Source of the DNA: Hyperoplus lanceolatus
Taxonomy: Eukaryota; Chordata; Actinopteri; Uranoscopiformes; Ammodytidae
Length of the DNA stretch: 64,000 nt
NCBI GenBank assembly: GCA_026929865.2
Contig: CM049403.1
Span: 5,999,501-6,063,500 of the forward strand
Reading direction: 5' to 3'
Below, in pieces: positions 12,731 through 25,519 of the stretch; the stretch's first letter is position 1, and each line of letters opens with the position of its first letter. Made by a program: the position numbers and the translations under genes. Below the pieces are notes generated by a model. That model was given only the letters and a program-made list of their open reading frames with translations. It ran no database searches and had not been told where the DNA came from.

Positions 12731-14161
12731 TTAAAGGTGCTGTAAGCGGAATGGTTCTTTTAGCTAACTTCCTGTCAGTTAGGGGAGAACGGGGTAATTT
12801 GTCAGCGAGAAAGCGAGACTTATTTCTCAACGTCGGGCTACATTCTACGGCAGAACAATATCTGTCATATGCACCAATGGTTCTTTTAGCTAACTTCCAG
12901 TCAGTTAGGGGAGAACGGGGTAATTTGTCACACGGGTTGATTGTCACAATCGTTATATCTCGGAACCAGGCGCTGTCTGTGAAATTTTGACATATAAATA
13001 TCCAGAATTGGGATCAGAGGTCACCTACATAGTCTTCCTTGGAGTTAGACTGCTGCATCTGAGGTGAGACGACTTTTTGTGTTTTTCATGTCAAATTGAA
13101 AATATTTAGCTCCTCAGTATTTTTCTTCTAGGCTTTTACACAATGGGTTTATAACAAAACACTTGTTATCCATACAAAGTGTGAAGGGTAAACTAGAGTT
13201 TAGATTGTGGTTAGCAAGCTAATTAGTTGTCAGATGGTTGTTGGCCTTGATGCTAGCAAGAAATTCAAGTTGGGGTTGGCAATAACGAAAGAAATTGTCA
13301 AGCTGTATCCTCACTGACACCCCAGAGAAGGAAAGAATAGAGCAGGAAAAGGCAGCTAGCAAGCAAAAGAAAAAAGGACAACAAAATCAAAACAACCCAG
13401 TGCATCCCAAACTAGACCAGCTGCCAAGGCTACAGTAAGTTATGTAGGCCTATTTGTCAACTTGACAATGCAATTACACGTTCAAATTTAGTTCTACTTT
13501 CTTGCCTTCTTTTTAAGATTATTCCCATTAAGATTACATTGTGACAACCGACCCCTTGATGGGGTTGGTTGTCACAATGTGTAAGGGTGTCTTTGATGAT
13601 TAATTTCTTCTTTATTACAATAAGATAGAAAAAGTGAGGGGTACACATTTCAAGCCAACATCTTAAGCTTCAATTTAATATAGGAATGACTATTGAAATA
13701 TGTTTAGGTGATAAGCAATTATCACTAGAGTAAAAAGTGTGCCTACTTACCCCGTTCTCCCCTCCTGCAGTTAGCAGTCCCCTCACTCGTCCCTACGTCA
13801 CCACATTAATGCACTGCGGTCTTCAAGCAGCGAGTTATCTAGCATCATCACAGATCCGTGAGTGTGATAAAACATGATAAAAACCATCAAAACAGACATT
13901 GGGAAGGATTTTTACCTGCTCCGCCATTGTATGCGCATACACATTCACCCATCTGTGCTCTGCACGTGCACCGTCAGTGAGACGGGTGCCGGTTTGTAGC
14001 GTTCTCTCTTCTGATTGGTTATCAATAGTGGGATCCCCGAAAAGTTTATTTGCCGGTTACATGCAAAGCGGGTGACTGAGAGATCGGCTTTATGAAACGG
14101 GCACACTATGTAAGTGATCACTGTATGAATAAAGAGCGATTTAACACTTTTATTAACATAA
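12731..14161. repeat. Dispersed repeat, copy 2, inverted and split by an insertion
   Basis: It matches the reverse complement of 5544-6019 at both ends: TTAAAGGTGCTGTAAGCGGA from 12,731 and CTGCAGTTAGCAGTCCCCTC onward to 14,161. The middle, 12,782-13,762, has no counterpart in copy 1 and is a separate element. Confidence 0.85.
12782..13762. mobile_element. DNA element with GGGGAGAACGGGGTAA ends
   Basis: The left end GGGGAGAACGGGGTAATTTG occurs twice (12,782 and 12,908) because a segment of about 126 bp is duplicated; the right end is TTACCCCGTTCTCCCC at 13,747-13,762. It sits in a CAGTTA target, suggesting a TA duplication whose right copy has mutated to TC. The interior contains repeated GTTGGTTGTCACAATG-type words and no transposase. 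A relative is at 32,799. Confidence 0.75.
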
Positions 14162-14908
14162 CTAAATCGCTTACTTCACCTGTAACACTTTTTCTTTACA
14201 CAGGTGTTACTCTTCACATTAAAGATGTCCCAGTGAGCCATAACCAATACTTTAAATCAAGCTATTATTTTCAATATTACACATTTGCTCATTGTAACTT
14301 GTTGAAATGTTTCAAATTATTGAACACTGTTTTTTAAATAGGGAAATTAACATTACCATTTGGTGCCGACAGGACACGGTAAAATGTGTACTGCCAATCA
14401 AACATCTTTAAAACACGACCTGCAATAAAACTTGGTGAAGAGAAAGCAAAATGTATCATACAAATATTTAAAGCAGCGTTGAAGTTTTTATTTATTGATT
14501 TTTTTTATTGATTTATTATTTACATTTTTTTTAACTTTTTTTTGGGTGGGGGGGATGTTCTGATAAGCACATCAAATTGTGAACACAACATTGACATATT
14601 ATCTCTTAATGAAATCAATGGTGAATTTGTAAGCAATCCGAAAAATAGAAGGCCAATGTTCACTCTCCTTTTAGCCTTGTTTTGATATCCACCAACATCT
14701 AAGGAAATACCTGTCTCTTCAGCGGTTAAGTCCTCTTCACCACCAGGCCTCTCAGTCACAGGCCCAGTTCCAGAACAGAATGCCTTAGGGTGCATCTGAG
14801 ATTATAGGGGGTGCACCAGTACTACACTAAAACCAGCTACCCAGCTTCAGTTCAGACTTCGCTTTTTACACAGGCCTTTCTACCATTAGATAGTCAAGCA
14901 CTTCTGGG

Positions 14909-15520
14909 CAGTGGCGGAGTCAGAACATTTTCATTGGGGTGGCCAGGATGGGGCCAGTGATAATTTTTGGGTGGCAAGCACAAGGGCTTAGGTTTCGCTT
15001 CAACATAAGTGGGGGTCTGGGGGCACTCCCCCAGAAAAAAATTTGCTTCGAACATACCATTTTGTGCATTCGGGTGAATTTTTATGTACTTATTTATTTA
15101 ATTATTTATGGTGGACATGTCTAAATTTCTGTTAAAGGAAAAGACAACAGGCTCCCAGTGACGTTAATATAATGTTATAAAAAGCAGTAAGGCTCTCAGG
15201 CATTCTGTATTGCTTTCAAATATTTACTATACTGTATTGTTCAAAACTATTTTTTTTAGGACTCCCTATTCATGACACAGCAGCAGTGTGAACTACTATG
15301 ACACTTTACATTTTTAAATCATAGGGGAATATGTATTAACAATTAGGAGATATATCAATGTTTCAACATCCTGAACTGTTATTTTTACCTCTTTTGGGGA
15401 GAATAGGGTTTCTTACTTTTTGAGAAAAAATGTAGGCTCTCTTCTGATTATTGGGGGGGACATATCCCCTGTGCCCCCTCCCCCCGCCACCCTCCCACCA
15501 AATCTACGCCTATGGGCAAG
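14909..15520. mobile_element. Degenerate DNA-transposon-like repeat
   Basis: It starts CAGTGGCGGAGTCAGAACAT and contains GGGGTCTGGGGGCACTCCCC and a C-rich end (15,466-15,500). The GGGG(G/C)CACTCCCCC motif is similar to those in the 25-27 kb repeats. The right boundary is approximate. Confidence 0.45.
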
Positions 15521-15893
15521 CATGAGTCTGTGAGTTGCTGAAAAAAACTGCACCACAGCTGCCACCGAAATGTTCAATTTGCATCAAAGCCCTAATGATC
15601 ATAAAAACAAGAGGCTTTATTTAAACGATATCCATGTTTAAGTGGTGATTGTATTTTTTTCGGCTGTAGACTGAAACTAACTGAGGGCAGCGGGCACTCT
15701 ATTTTCTCTCGTCGCGCTGTCAGTTTGCCGACATTGCTCTGTGTTTTCATGCTCGTGAAATGCAATCCGATCGCGGAAGCCTCCCCTGAACAATGTTAGC
15801 GGACATGATATCCCCGGCGGCCGGTTATCATTTTAGCCGTTAAGCCACAGAGCTTTTCTTACCGTCAAGGTAATGACACCGTTACCCACAGTC

Positions 15894-16497
15894 ACTGGCT
15901 GTATCTCGATTCAGGGGTTGCGGTCTACGAAGGCTGCATTTGAAGACCGATTGCGTCATAGCGGCGCGCAAAGGTTGTTCCATTTGCAAGGCTCCTCATA
16001 TGCGGCCGAGAAATGCAGCCTTCATTTCACGGTTTTGAAGGCTGCATCAGATGTATCCTTCGCAGCCCAACATATCCCATGATTCATTGCGTTTTTTCCA
16101 GAGATGGCATACAATAAAATAAAAAATAACAAAACAGCAACGTGTTCCTCCATCTTCTTAACTTTTATCTTCCTTTCTTTTTTTCTTGTACTTTTTTTTC
16201 TTTTCGTCTGTTAGGCAACTTCTTTTTCTTTTTTCCTCCGTTGACAAGGCTGTCTCCGTTGGCAGCAATCAGGGTTGCTAAGCAGCACAGGAGCGGCGAG
16301 TCATCACGCAAGGCAACGGCTTGTTACGCAAACCGGAAATGCTCGTAAACGGAGACCTGTGGAGACCGTCCCGTTTAACAACGCTCGTTCGGCCCTGGTT
16401 CGGCCTTCGAATCGGCCTTCATAGGCTATAGCCTTCATAGACCGCGAGACCACCTCCTACTAAGGAGGCGGTCTCTGTAATGGGATACAGCTGTAGA
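15894..16497. mobile_element. Probable MITE with GGCTGTATC ends
   Basis: Left GGCTGTATCTCGATTCAGGG and right GGGATACAGCTGTAG are imperfect inverted ends. The interior repeats GAAGGCTGCAT and GGCCTTC motifs in both orientations, and CpG content is raised. No coding potential is seen. Confidence 0.55.
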
Positions 16498-17642
16498 GAT
16501 GGGTTCGCTTAGCCACAGCTGCCAGTCGAATAATGATAACGTTCTTATCGGTTTAGTGAACAAAATAAATGCAGAAAACAGTGGTATTTAATGGAAATGG
16601 TCAAAGGTTTATAACAATTTGTTTTGTGAGCAAGTATTTTATTATTTTTATCATATTTATTAAAAAAAAATCACTCCCTCCTTTTTTCATTTGAGGGTGC
16701 AAACAAATTTTTTGAGGGTGCAATGCATGCTCATGCACCCCCGTAGAACCGGGCCTGCTCAGTCAGCTGTCTGCTGCCGAACTGGTAGAATGCAACTGTT
16801 TTATCAGAGCATCTTGACAAAAAACAGCTATATGTTTCGACAGGAAACGAGATAAGTAGTGAGGCTGGACCAAAACAGTAATATTGTGGGCCCTAAAACC
16901 AAATCAATGAGCCGATAGTTGCTGACAACTTAGGGGGAACTGCAGAATGGAGATTATGCTCTGTAGGCTCATTATGACAAGCATCCTCCTTTCAGATTAC
17001 AGAGTCATTTGACCTAGTGAAAATAAAATGGTTATTTGTGAAGATGTAATACTTTGTTTATTGTATTTTATGTGAGGCTGCACCCACACCAGCAACAATT
17101 TAAAGAGAAATCTTGCAGTTTGGATTTCTCTTAACTCTAAAAAATGAAAGCATTTTGCAGCACACTTGCACTGTGAACCCACTGCATATTCAAAAGTTGC
17201 ACTCTTGTCATAGCCGTAAAATGACAGCTGTAACTCGTTACATTAACAATGGCTCTGTTCCTTAAAGGTTCTATAATAAGCTAGGTTGGTAAACTATGTT
17301 ATAATGTAATTCATATTATTATCTATACCCGTCCATCTCCTGCCAAGACATGTCAAGGGTTCAGCTGTAGGCCTATAGAGAACCTTTAATCAATATTTTG
17401 TAGCTAAAAGTATTTGACATTTTTGGGTGAAACGTTCCCTGATGAGTATCCATTTGGAGTTGTTCTACCTCTGATGTGTCAAAACTCAAAGTGCTTATGA
17501 TGTTTGACACATGCAACAAGCCACTATCAGATGTCAGACAAAGCTGTTGCCTCATGTGGGCTTTACCTGACCTCAGTGATCTTTGCTATGCAAACTAGAC
17601 AATAAGTGTGCATGCTGGCCATTGAATGCAAATATGATAACT
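16498..17642. other. Intergenic, no gene seen
   Basis: Includes a repeat-like TTTGAGGGTGCAA pair near 16,690-16,725. Otherwise featureless. Confidence 0.35.
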
Positions 17643-17865
17643 GCTTTTCACTGCTCTGATTCTGTTCCCATAGTTGTATCCCAGTGTTGCCTTTCATGAT
17701 ATTGACATTGTGTATCTAATGTATTTATTCATGCCAGTTCATTCAGATAGTGTTGCTTGTGTCTCTTTTGAAAAGAGGGATTAATGATATTGACACACGT
17801 AGGATAGATCTCTTGCTTCTGCTGCACTATTGTATGTTTTAGATTCTAATTTAAAACTTACATGA
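17643..17865 (+). repeat. Duplicated segment A, copy 1
   Basis: This 223-bp segment, starting GCTTTTCACTGCTCTGATTC, recurs at 18195-18417 with about three mismatches by eye. Confidence 0.93.
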
Positions 17866-17868
17866 GAT

Positions 17869-18185
17869 AAATGGTCATACCGGATCAAATAAGGCAATAG
17901 CGGCAAAACTCAAACTCGAGGGAGAAATAAACTGATCAAGGGTATGTTTCATTGATTATTCATTCAACTTTTTTATTTGTACAGGGAATAATGTCTTATT
18001 ACTCATATCACAAGTGAATTGGTTTTGCTTAAAGGCTGACCCTATGTTTTACCTCACGGTGAGTAGACGAGAACATACAATGGACTGCTGAGCAATTTAC
18101 TTATTCTATGTAACAAATCAATAAGTGTCACTTTTTATTCACACATCTAAAATTGACTCCTTTACTTTATCCAAAAATATTGGCG
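17869..18185 (+). repeat. Duplicated segment B, copy 1
   Basis: This 317-bp segment, starting AAATGGTCATACCGGATCAA, recurs at 20822-21132 with about two mismatches and one 6-bp deletion. It is placed between the two A copies. Confidence 0.93.
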
Positions 18186-18194
18186 GTTTTGAAG

Positions 18195-18417
18195 GCTTTT
18201 CACTGCTCTGATTCTGTTCCCATAGTTGTATCACAGTGTTGCCTTTCATGATATTGACATTGTGTATCTAATGTATTTATTCATGCCAGTTCATTCAGAT
18301 AGTGTTGCTTGTGTCTCTTTTGAAAAGAGGGATTAATGATATCGACACACGTAGGATAGATCTCTTGCTTCTGCTGCACTATTGTTTGTTTTAGATTCTA
18401 ATTTAAAACTTACATGA
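18195..18417 (+). repeat. Duplicated segment A, copy 2
   Basis: Second copy of the 17643-17865 segment in the same orientation, 9 bp after the end of segment B. Confidence 0.93.
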
Positions 18418-18897
18418 TTTTTTTTTATACATACACAAGTCTGACTAAGAATTCAATTTCCAACGTCTCCTCCATTGCAATTGTGCATACAACAATACAG
18501 ACCTTGACTTGATAATCACTGATTATCTGTTATAATTGTTCCTATGAGATATAGTTTAATGAAAATATTTACAAGAAGTCGAAGCTCATTCTTTTTAGGG
18601 AACCCAAATGTTAAAAAAGGAGTCATTCACTCTGAGCCCTATCTTTTAAACCGATAATTCTGACTTTTACTGCAGCTGATTACATTGTGCTCCGAGCTGT
18701 GACTATACTTTTCTTTTTTTTCTTTCACCGTGCATGAAGGAAGCATAAACAGCACATTTGCAGATCCAGCACGCTGATAAAACAAACCAAACGATTTGAG
18801 CTATTTTAATGTCTCACCCATGCATCCCCTCATCTCCAAGTTCCGGGGCAGACTAGAAGGAAAAAAAAGGTAATCTCATTTGTAATGTGTGACAGCT

Positions 18898-18907
<10 letters not shown>

Positions 18908-18968
<61 letters not shown>
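18908..18968. repeat. (GT)n microsatellite
   Basis: About 30 uninterrupted GT units. Confidence 0.98.
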
Positions 18969-18969
<1 letters not shown>

Positions 18970-20821
18970 ACGCACACTGGCAATTTATATATTTTTTAAT
19001 GGGCCCGCCAGTGATTCTTCTTCTTCTTCCACTGATTTTCAAAAAGACACCCTGGAACAGTTTAGACGACACATGCCATCGCCTGTGAACTCAAGTTATC
19101 AATCAAGCACCAATTAACATGCTCGGTTAGAGGGAATCAAGGGCTCTTTGATGTTTCGGCAGTTTGGGGAGTGTATAGCTATGCGCATGTCATTGATATG
19201 ATGGGTTTCATGTCTTATCCTCACCGTACCAAGACATATGAAAGGGAATGTGCTCACATAGGGTCCACCACCAATAGAGATAATCATTTACGTTGGAGAT
19301 AGGTTTTTGATCTAACATTTTCACGATTTAACTTCACTCATTTTAATTACAGACAGTCAATAAAGTTAAGTTGTAAATAAAAAATAATAAAAAAGTTGCA
19401 CCAACCAAAACAAGCCAGTTTGGTCACAATTTAGTGTTTCAATCTTTCCAGCCCTCGGATATCCTGTTTTATTTGCTGGTTGTAACACTGTCTTCTCCCC
19501 CTCACACCACTTCCTCTCAAGTAGGTAAACCTCAAACACTAAACACACAGCAGCTGCTCTGTCAATGTGTGTACTTCCTCATAAAAAGTACAAGTGAAAG
19601 CATGTGTTTTTTTGCACCCCTCCACGCTGAATAAGAAGAGGAGAAAATTGTCTTCTAAATGCAGCTCTTTTTTTTTTTTTAAAGGCCCAGTTTTCAGGAA
19701 ACGGCAGCTGACGATGACAACGTTGACATGAGGCGTGCAGGTTACATCCTGTCATGTGAAACCAAGACAAGTGGAATTATGTATTCTGTTAATGTGTTGG
19801 TAATGTCATTTGGTATGGCACTATATGATCATTGTCGGTAAGGCAGGCAAGTCCAGGTGCTTTGCAACAAAAACAACACGGAACATCTTTGCCGAGAGGA
19901 AAAAAACGAGAAAAAAAACAACGAATGGTGTCTGGGAACTGTGTATGCTCTGTTAATTAGAGCCGAGATAGCAGAGATTAGTCTTCAAGCACAACCATAT
20001 TACAGAGAGTCATGCCAAATGAGGAAAAAAACAAAAGTAGGAGACAGGCAGACTCACTACAAAAACACATGTCCCAAAGCTACTAATCAAACAACTCCAA
20101 ATCTAGATCTAGACCTCAGATTGCACTAATGAATTCTAATTCCTATGTTTTAGCATGTAAATATGTATTAAAACGGTAGACAGAGACAATCCCTGCCTAC
20201 AGCCAAAGGTTTTAGCATAAATGAACCGTACTTGGGAGCGTCATGCTGCACCTTTGAAGCCTTTTTAAGCAGCAGGATTGTGTCTGTGTATCCGGAAATC
20301 TGTTTTGAGGCTTTGCCATTTAACATGGTATTTTGTTTTCTCTCTTTTTTTACAATGAATATTATCCATTTTTTTTTTTTTTACCTCTGAGGAAAATGGA
20401 TTCCACTGGCTCTGTAGTAAAGTATAAAGTATTAAGTATTTAAGCACCTTGTCTGGTCAATGTGGACAGCACACAAATACAACAAATACGAAAATTAATT
20501 ACTAAATTGTGTGTGTTTTTTCTGAACCAAAACTACAGATAAGAAGTACAGTAGGGAGCAGAGGCCTGCAGGCATAACAGGAACACTATTTCCAAGTGTT
20601 GGGTTTGAGCCATGTAGTGAGGGACCACTTGAAGATTTAACCATATCCTCTTGCTGTAACTTTTGCTGATTGAGTTTCAGCATAACAGTGGCTGCTGCTA
20701 CAGTGACAATTTCAACATGATGAGAAATGCTCAAATGTAGTATAATAGCATCAAAAGTCAGTTACAGAGCAATATTTACCTGAAGTTGACTCACTTTATT
20801 CATAAGCCCCCATACATACAC

Positions 20822-21132
20822 AAATGGTCATACCGGATCAAATAAGGCAATAGCGGCAAAACTCGAGGGAGAAATAAACTGATCAAGGGTATGTTTCATT
20901 GATTATTCATTCAACTTTTTTATTTGTACAGGGAATAATGTCTTATTACTCATATCACAAGTGAATTGGTTTTGCTTAAAGGCTGACCCTATGTTTTATC
21001 TCACGGTGAGTAGACGAGAACATACAATGGACTGCTGAGCAATTTACTTATTCTATGTAACAAATCAATAAGTGTCACTTTTTTTTCACACATCTAAAAT
21101 TGACTCCTTTACTTTATCCAAAAATATTGGCG
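20822..21132 (+). repeat. Duplicated segment B, copy 2
   Basis: Second copy of 17869-18185, same orientation, lacking TCAAAC after GGCAAAAC. Flanking sequences differ from those of copy 1 on both sides. Confidence 0.93.
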
Positions 21133-24100
21133 ATAACTATCTTCCAAAAAGTCGTGAAACTGATGAAAGCAACTAAAAAAAAATATTTTACCATTATTAC
21201 TATTTTTAAGACAGTTTTGAGCCCCCAACTGGCTCTTGGTCAGATTTATAGGTATCCCGTGTCCATAACATATACTGAAATGCACACAAACACAGAGCGA
21301 AAGAGGAGAGTCATAAAGCCCAGACAAACAACGTCAAACAGACAAACAACAAATTGTTCAACCTGATCAAAGTAACGTCTCTCACAATACATTGATATTG
21401 TCTTGCCCAAACCGAGACTTTAATTCAGTGCCTGAATAGGCAGAATATATCCTAATTGTTTTCTTGTAGTTTCCTGAATGAGGTTAAAACAAAGGAGTGG
21501 ACCAGCATCCCTTTGGCCATAAAAAAGTGTGTGCTATGAAACTACACACATACTGTACAAGGGAGACATTCCTTAAATCTGTTAGAACACACTCCACCTG
21601 CAAAGACGGAGATGATAAAATTCCTGTGCAGCAGCTTGTCACAATGAATAAAAAATAAAGTGGAAGTTCAGTCCTACTAGAACATTGTCATCACTTACCT
21701 TAAAAGGACAAATAGAAGTTAACTTGCCCAAGTATTCTAACAAGGTGCCACCATTTGTTTATCTTGTTTGCTTACAAAGCCTGCAAAATCCGAGTTCCCT
21801 CCCAGCAAAAAACATCATTAATTATTCATGCCACCGTTTGCCTACAGTAAAAGAATTGGCAAAGCTGGAAGTATGAAAGATCAGGCAATTTACTAATAAT
21901 TCATAAGGTTTAAACTATAGTACATTTTTTTAAAGGTTTGAGTGTTCATTATGTGAGAGACAAAATGTGGATAAACAACATATCATTATAGACACACATT
22001 ATAGATGAATGTAAAAAGTCATTTTAAGCTTCTGTATAAAAGATGGTAGGCTACATGCTAAGAAATACATTTCCCACCTAAAACAAAGATATGGCAGCTT
22101 GTGGTGTGTTTATGGAGATATTGTTTCATTTTCAAATTTGTATTTACGGCCTCCTCCCAGTAGTAATGTTTAAAAGAAAAAAATAATTAGAAAAAAAAGC
22201 AAAGTAAAGTCAGAAATGGGGACAAGGTAGGGTGTGTGGAGGCTTGGAAATGCAGTGTGTGACCATAGATAGTATAATAGGACAGGTACGCAGACAGATT
22301 GAAACATTGATCCAGGGCCGTCACAAGACTTTTTGGGGCCCTAAGCAGGATACAGTTTGGGAGCCCCTTCACTGGAACATGAGGCCCCCTCACTTGGCAC
22401 TGAACCAACTTGTATATTGTAAATAGTATTTTAAGCTTACATAATGTGCAATAAACAACAAAGGCTTTTATGCCTGTTCCATTTGTGCTTTGTTTTAGGG
22501 GACAGCCTGTCTAAATTGGCCATTTTGTTTATCTCTGAGCTTTTTGTTTTGGATATATTAGCACAAATGACACACAATTATTTTCAGTTTTTGTTTAGGG
22601 AGTTTCATTATAGTTATTGTCTTGTGTTCATAAAAAAATGTTTTAAGTGGGCAAAAATGGGTAAAAATATATCATTTATTAGGTCAGCAACAACATGATA
22701 GCCGATAAGAGCTATAGCCGATTGCAACAGCATTAATGTGAGGAAGGATAATTGAGCAAGTCAGGCAACTTCAAAAGAAAAACAGACTCTACTCTTTCAA
22801 AAACATATTCTTGGTAGAAAGCTGTTTCAGGTGACCCTCAGAAAAGAGATTGTCATTTATGCAGCCTGAGTTTCATGATCATACAAAGAGGCGTGATGGC
22901 ATGAGTCACAGGAAGAAGAATACACCACAGATAGCTTGTGGGTGCAGAAAGACTGCATCTATTGCTACAAACGTGTTTGCACCAGCACATTAGAGACCAC
23001 CGGACAAAAAGCAGTCGAAAGGACGTTGAAAAGATGACTTTGCCAAAATCTAAACACCACTGACTTTTGGTCGAAAAGTTTAAGGTGAAAATATACATTT
23101 TTCAGATCATTAAAAAGATATCTGCAAAAGTATTTTATATTTTGCCCCCCAAAAGGTCCATCTTGGAGGAAATCAAACCAAGCCCAATCTTTTTACATAT
23201 TTTTGATCCATGGATGTCCAGTGCTTTGGAGGATTTTTGACAATTCTTTTAGAAAGACCAAATTATTTTCCATATTTCTCTATTGCTTCTAATGCATTAT
23301 ACCATTAAATGTCCATGTAACACCCCGTAAAGCTCGCATACATAGTTACACAACTGAGCTAGGCAATGCAGAACAAATAGCTTGACTTTTACCATGATCG
23401 ATTACAATGAATTCGATTTCCAACCGGGATTTTTCAAGGGTCAGGGAGATCAACATAGGGCCACAGGTACCTAAGAGATATCAAAATACTTAGCAGATAA
23501 TGTCATGTCAGATATATTAACCTAAACGTTTTTGCCACTTTGAGGGGAACAAGATAACTGGACCAGGTTTTGGGCTTTGAGACTTTTGCAGGACTTTTTG
23601 ATGTTCCATAGTCAACATGTACAAGTGGTTTGTTTTTCTTATAAAGTATTAATTAAACTTCATTGCATGACTCACTTTCTAAAGGGAACTCAGAACTTCC
23701 AAGACCTCATGTAAGAGATCTTATCAAAACCAAGTGGACAGATTTTTTTAAGTCCCAATCATGACAACACTCGTTGTACTTTATGCTTTGAGAATACCCA
23801 TGACCAAAACATTCTTGGAGAGGTTTGTTTTTGTTGATGATGATGGCTGCCTGGACGGACCGAGGGAATCGTGCCAGTGTTGACTTAATCAAGAACAAAC
23901 TTCTGGTGAAGGTAAACAACAGCTGCATCTGCCAGGAGTGTCATACTGAAGGAGAAGACCCTGTCCGAAGATACAAGTTTGAGAAGCATTAATCTGGTTA
24001 GAACACATTTTATCCTTTGGTTACATAGCATATGGAGAGCTGGTTGTCTCTCTTGAGGGAACATTGGTCTGTCTACTTTTCTTAAAATAAGATATTACCA

Positions 24101-24716
24101 AAATTGTTTTCCTAATATATATATATATATATTTTTTTTAAATCTACGCCTATTAGATAAAATTAGTCCTGTTGCAATAAAATGACCATTTCACAAATCC
24201 AACTGCCATTTAAAGCATTCAAAATCAATATTAACATATATCCTCATAATAATTTCTCTCTCATCCGTACAGTATGTCACGCATCACGTCAGCTGTCCTG
24301 CAAAAGAACAATAACGAGGTGGTCACTCTAGACAGGAGTTGTCACAAAGCTAACGTTAGCTAGTGTTGGTCGGTTGGTTGGTGATGATAGAGTAATTAGT
24401 CAATTTGAATCACCACCAAATATATTTTGGTATTAGCTAGCCTGATGACTTTTACAGTTTTAAGTATGGGCTTATTTAAATAAACTTGTCAATTATGTTA
24501 TGGTTGAGGAGTACATTTTGCTAAACTGACCTTTCAACTCCAAGGAGACGCATACAGAAAAAAAAGACACAGAAAAATTGACTTTTGCATAGTTAATGTG
24601 TTCTGTTGGAAATTCAACCATATTAACATAATACAACAAACAATAAGCAATAGGATTATGTGTCCAGCACCAAAAAAGCAATGTGGAATCCCTCGTAAAT
24701 CATTTTGTCTCCTCAA

Positions 24717-25485
24717 CAGTGGCATGCACAGGTAGACCTGAAGTGGTGCTGAAGCACCTGCCCTTTTCCCCTGGCCCAATCAAGTGCCCTTTTGAAAAAT
24801 AAATAAATAAAAAAATCTGAAAGTTCGTTTTTTTTTTTACAGTGTATGTGGCCCATGCCGACATTATCATCTATAAATGCTCAACGATTAAAAACATTTG
24901 ACAATAATGGCCCAATAAATATGCCCCCACTCCTCCGCCGCACACACTTCCTTTGTCAACGTGAATGCGCAGATTGGACACAAATGGAGGCGCGTTGCCG
25001 CAGCTGCTGCACACACACACCTACTCTTGCGCTTGCCCTACCCCATCAGCGAGGTAACACATACATTGAATGAAGTCAAGAGTGTATTCAAGGCCGCCGC
25101 TCCCTATACGCAGGGTACGCAGAGTGCGTAGGGCACCAAGTTCCTGGGGGGCCCCCCCAAAAAAAAAATTTATATATATTTTTATTTTATTTTTTTTATG
25201 AAAAAGGAAAAATATATGATCCGGGGGCCCCCCAACATTGAGGTTTTTAAAAAACTTCATAATGATCATTACATTACAAAAAATATATAAATTAGTTATG
25301 AACAGGCCCATTGTTGTTTTGTCTTAATTGTGCAACCTATCCAGGGGTGGATTACTGCACAGGCATACCAGGCACAGGCCCAGGGGCCCAAGGGGCTCAG
25401 GGGGCCCTTAGCCAGAGATACTGATAGTAACTTTTCAAAAAATTTATTTATCCTTTTGGTTCTCCCCTTCCCCCTTTAAAATTTT

Positions 25486-25519
<34 letters not shown>

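Larger units (their letters stand above)
18418..24716. other. Intergenic; apart from the GT repeat at 18,908 and segment B copy 2, no gene seen
   Basis: A/T-rich with frames of at most 96 codons and no domains. A GGGGCCCTAAGCAGG-type repeat fragment lies at 22,315-22,405, similar in flavour to those at 25.1-25.8 kb. Confidence 0.35.
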
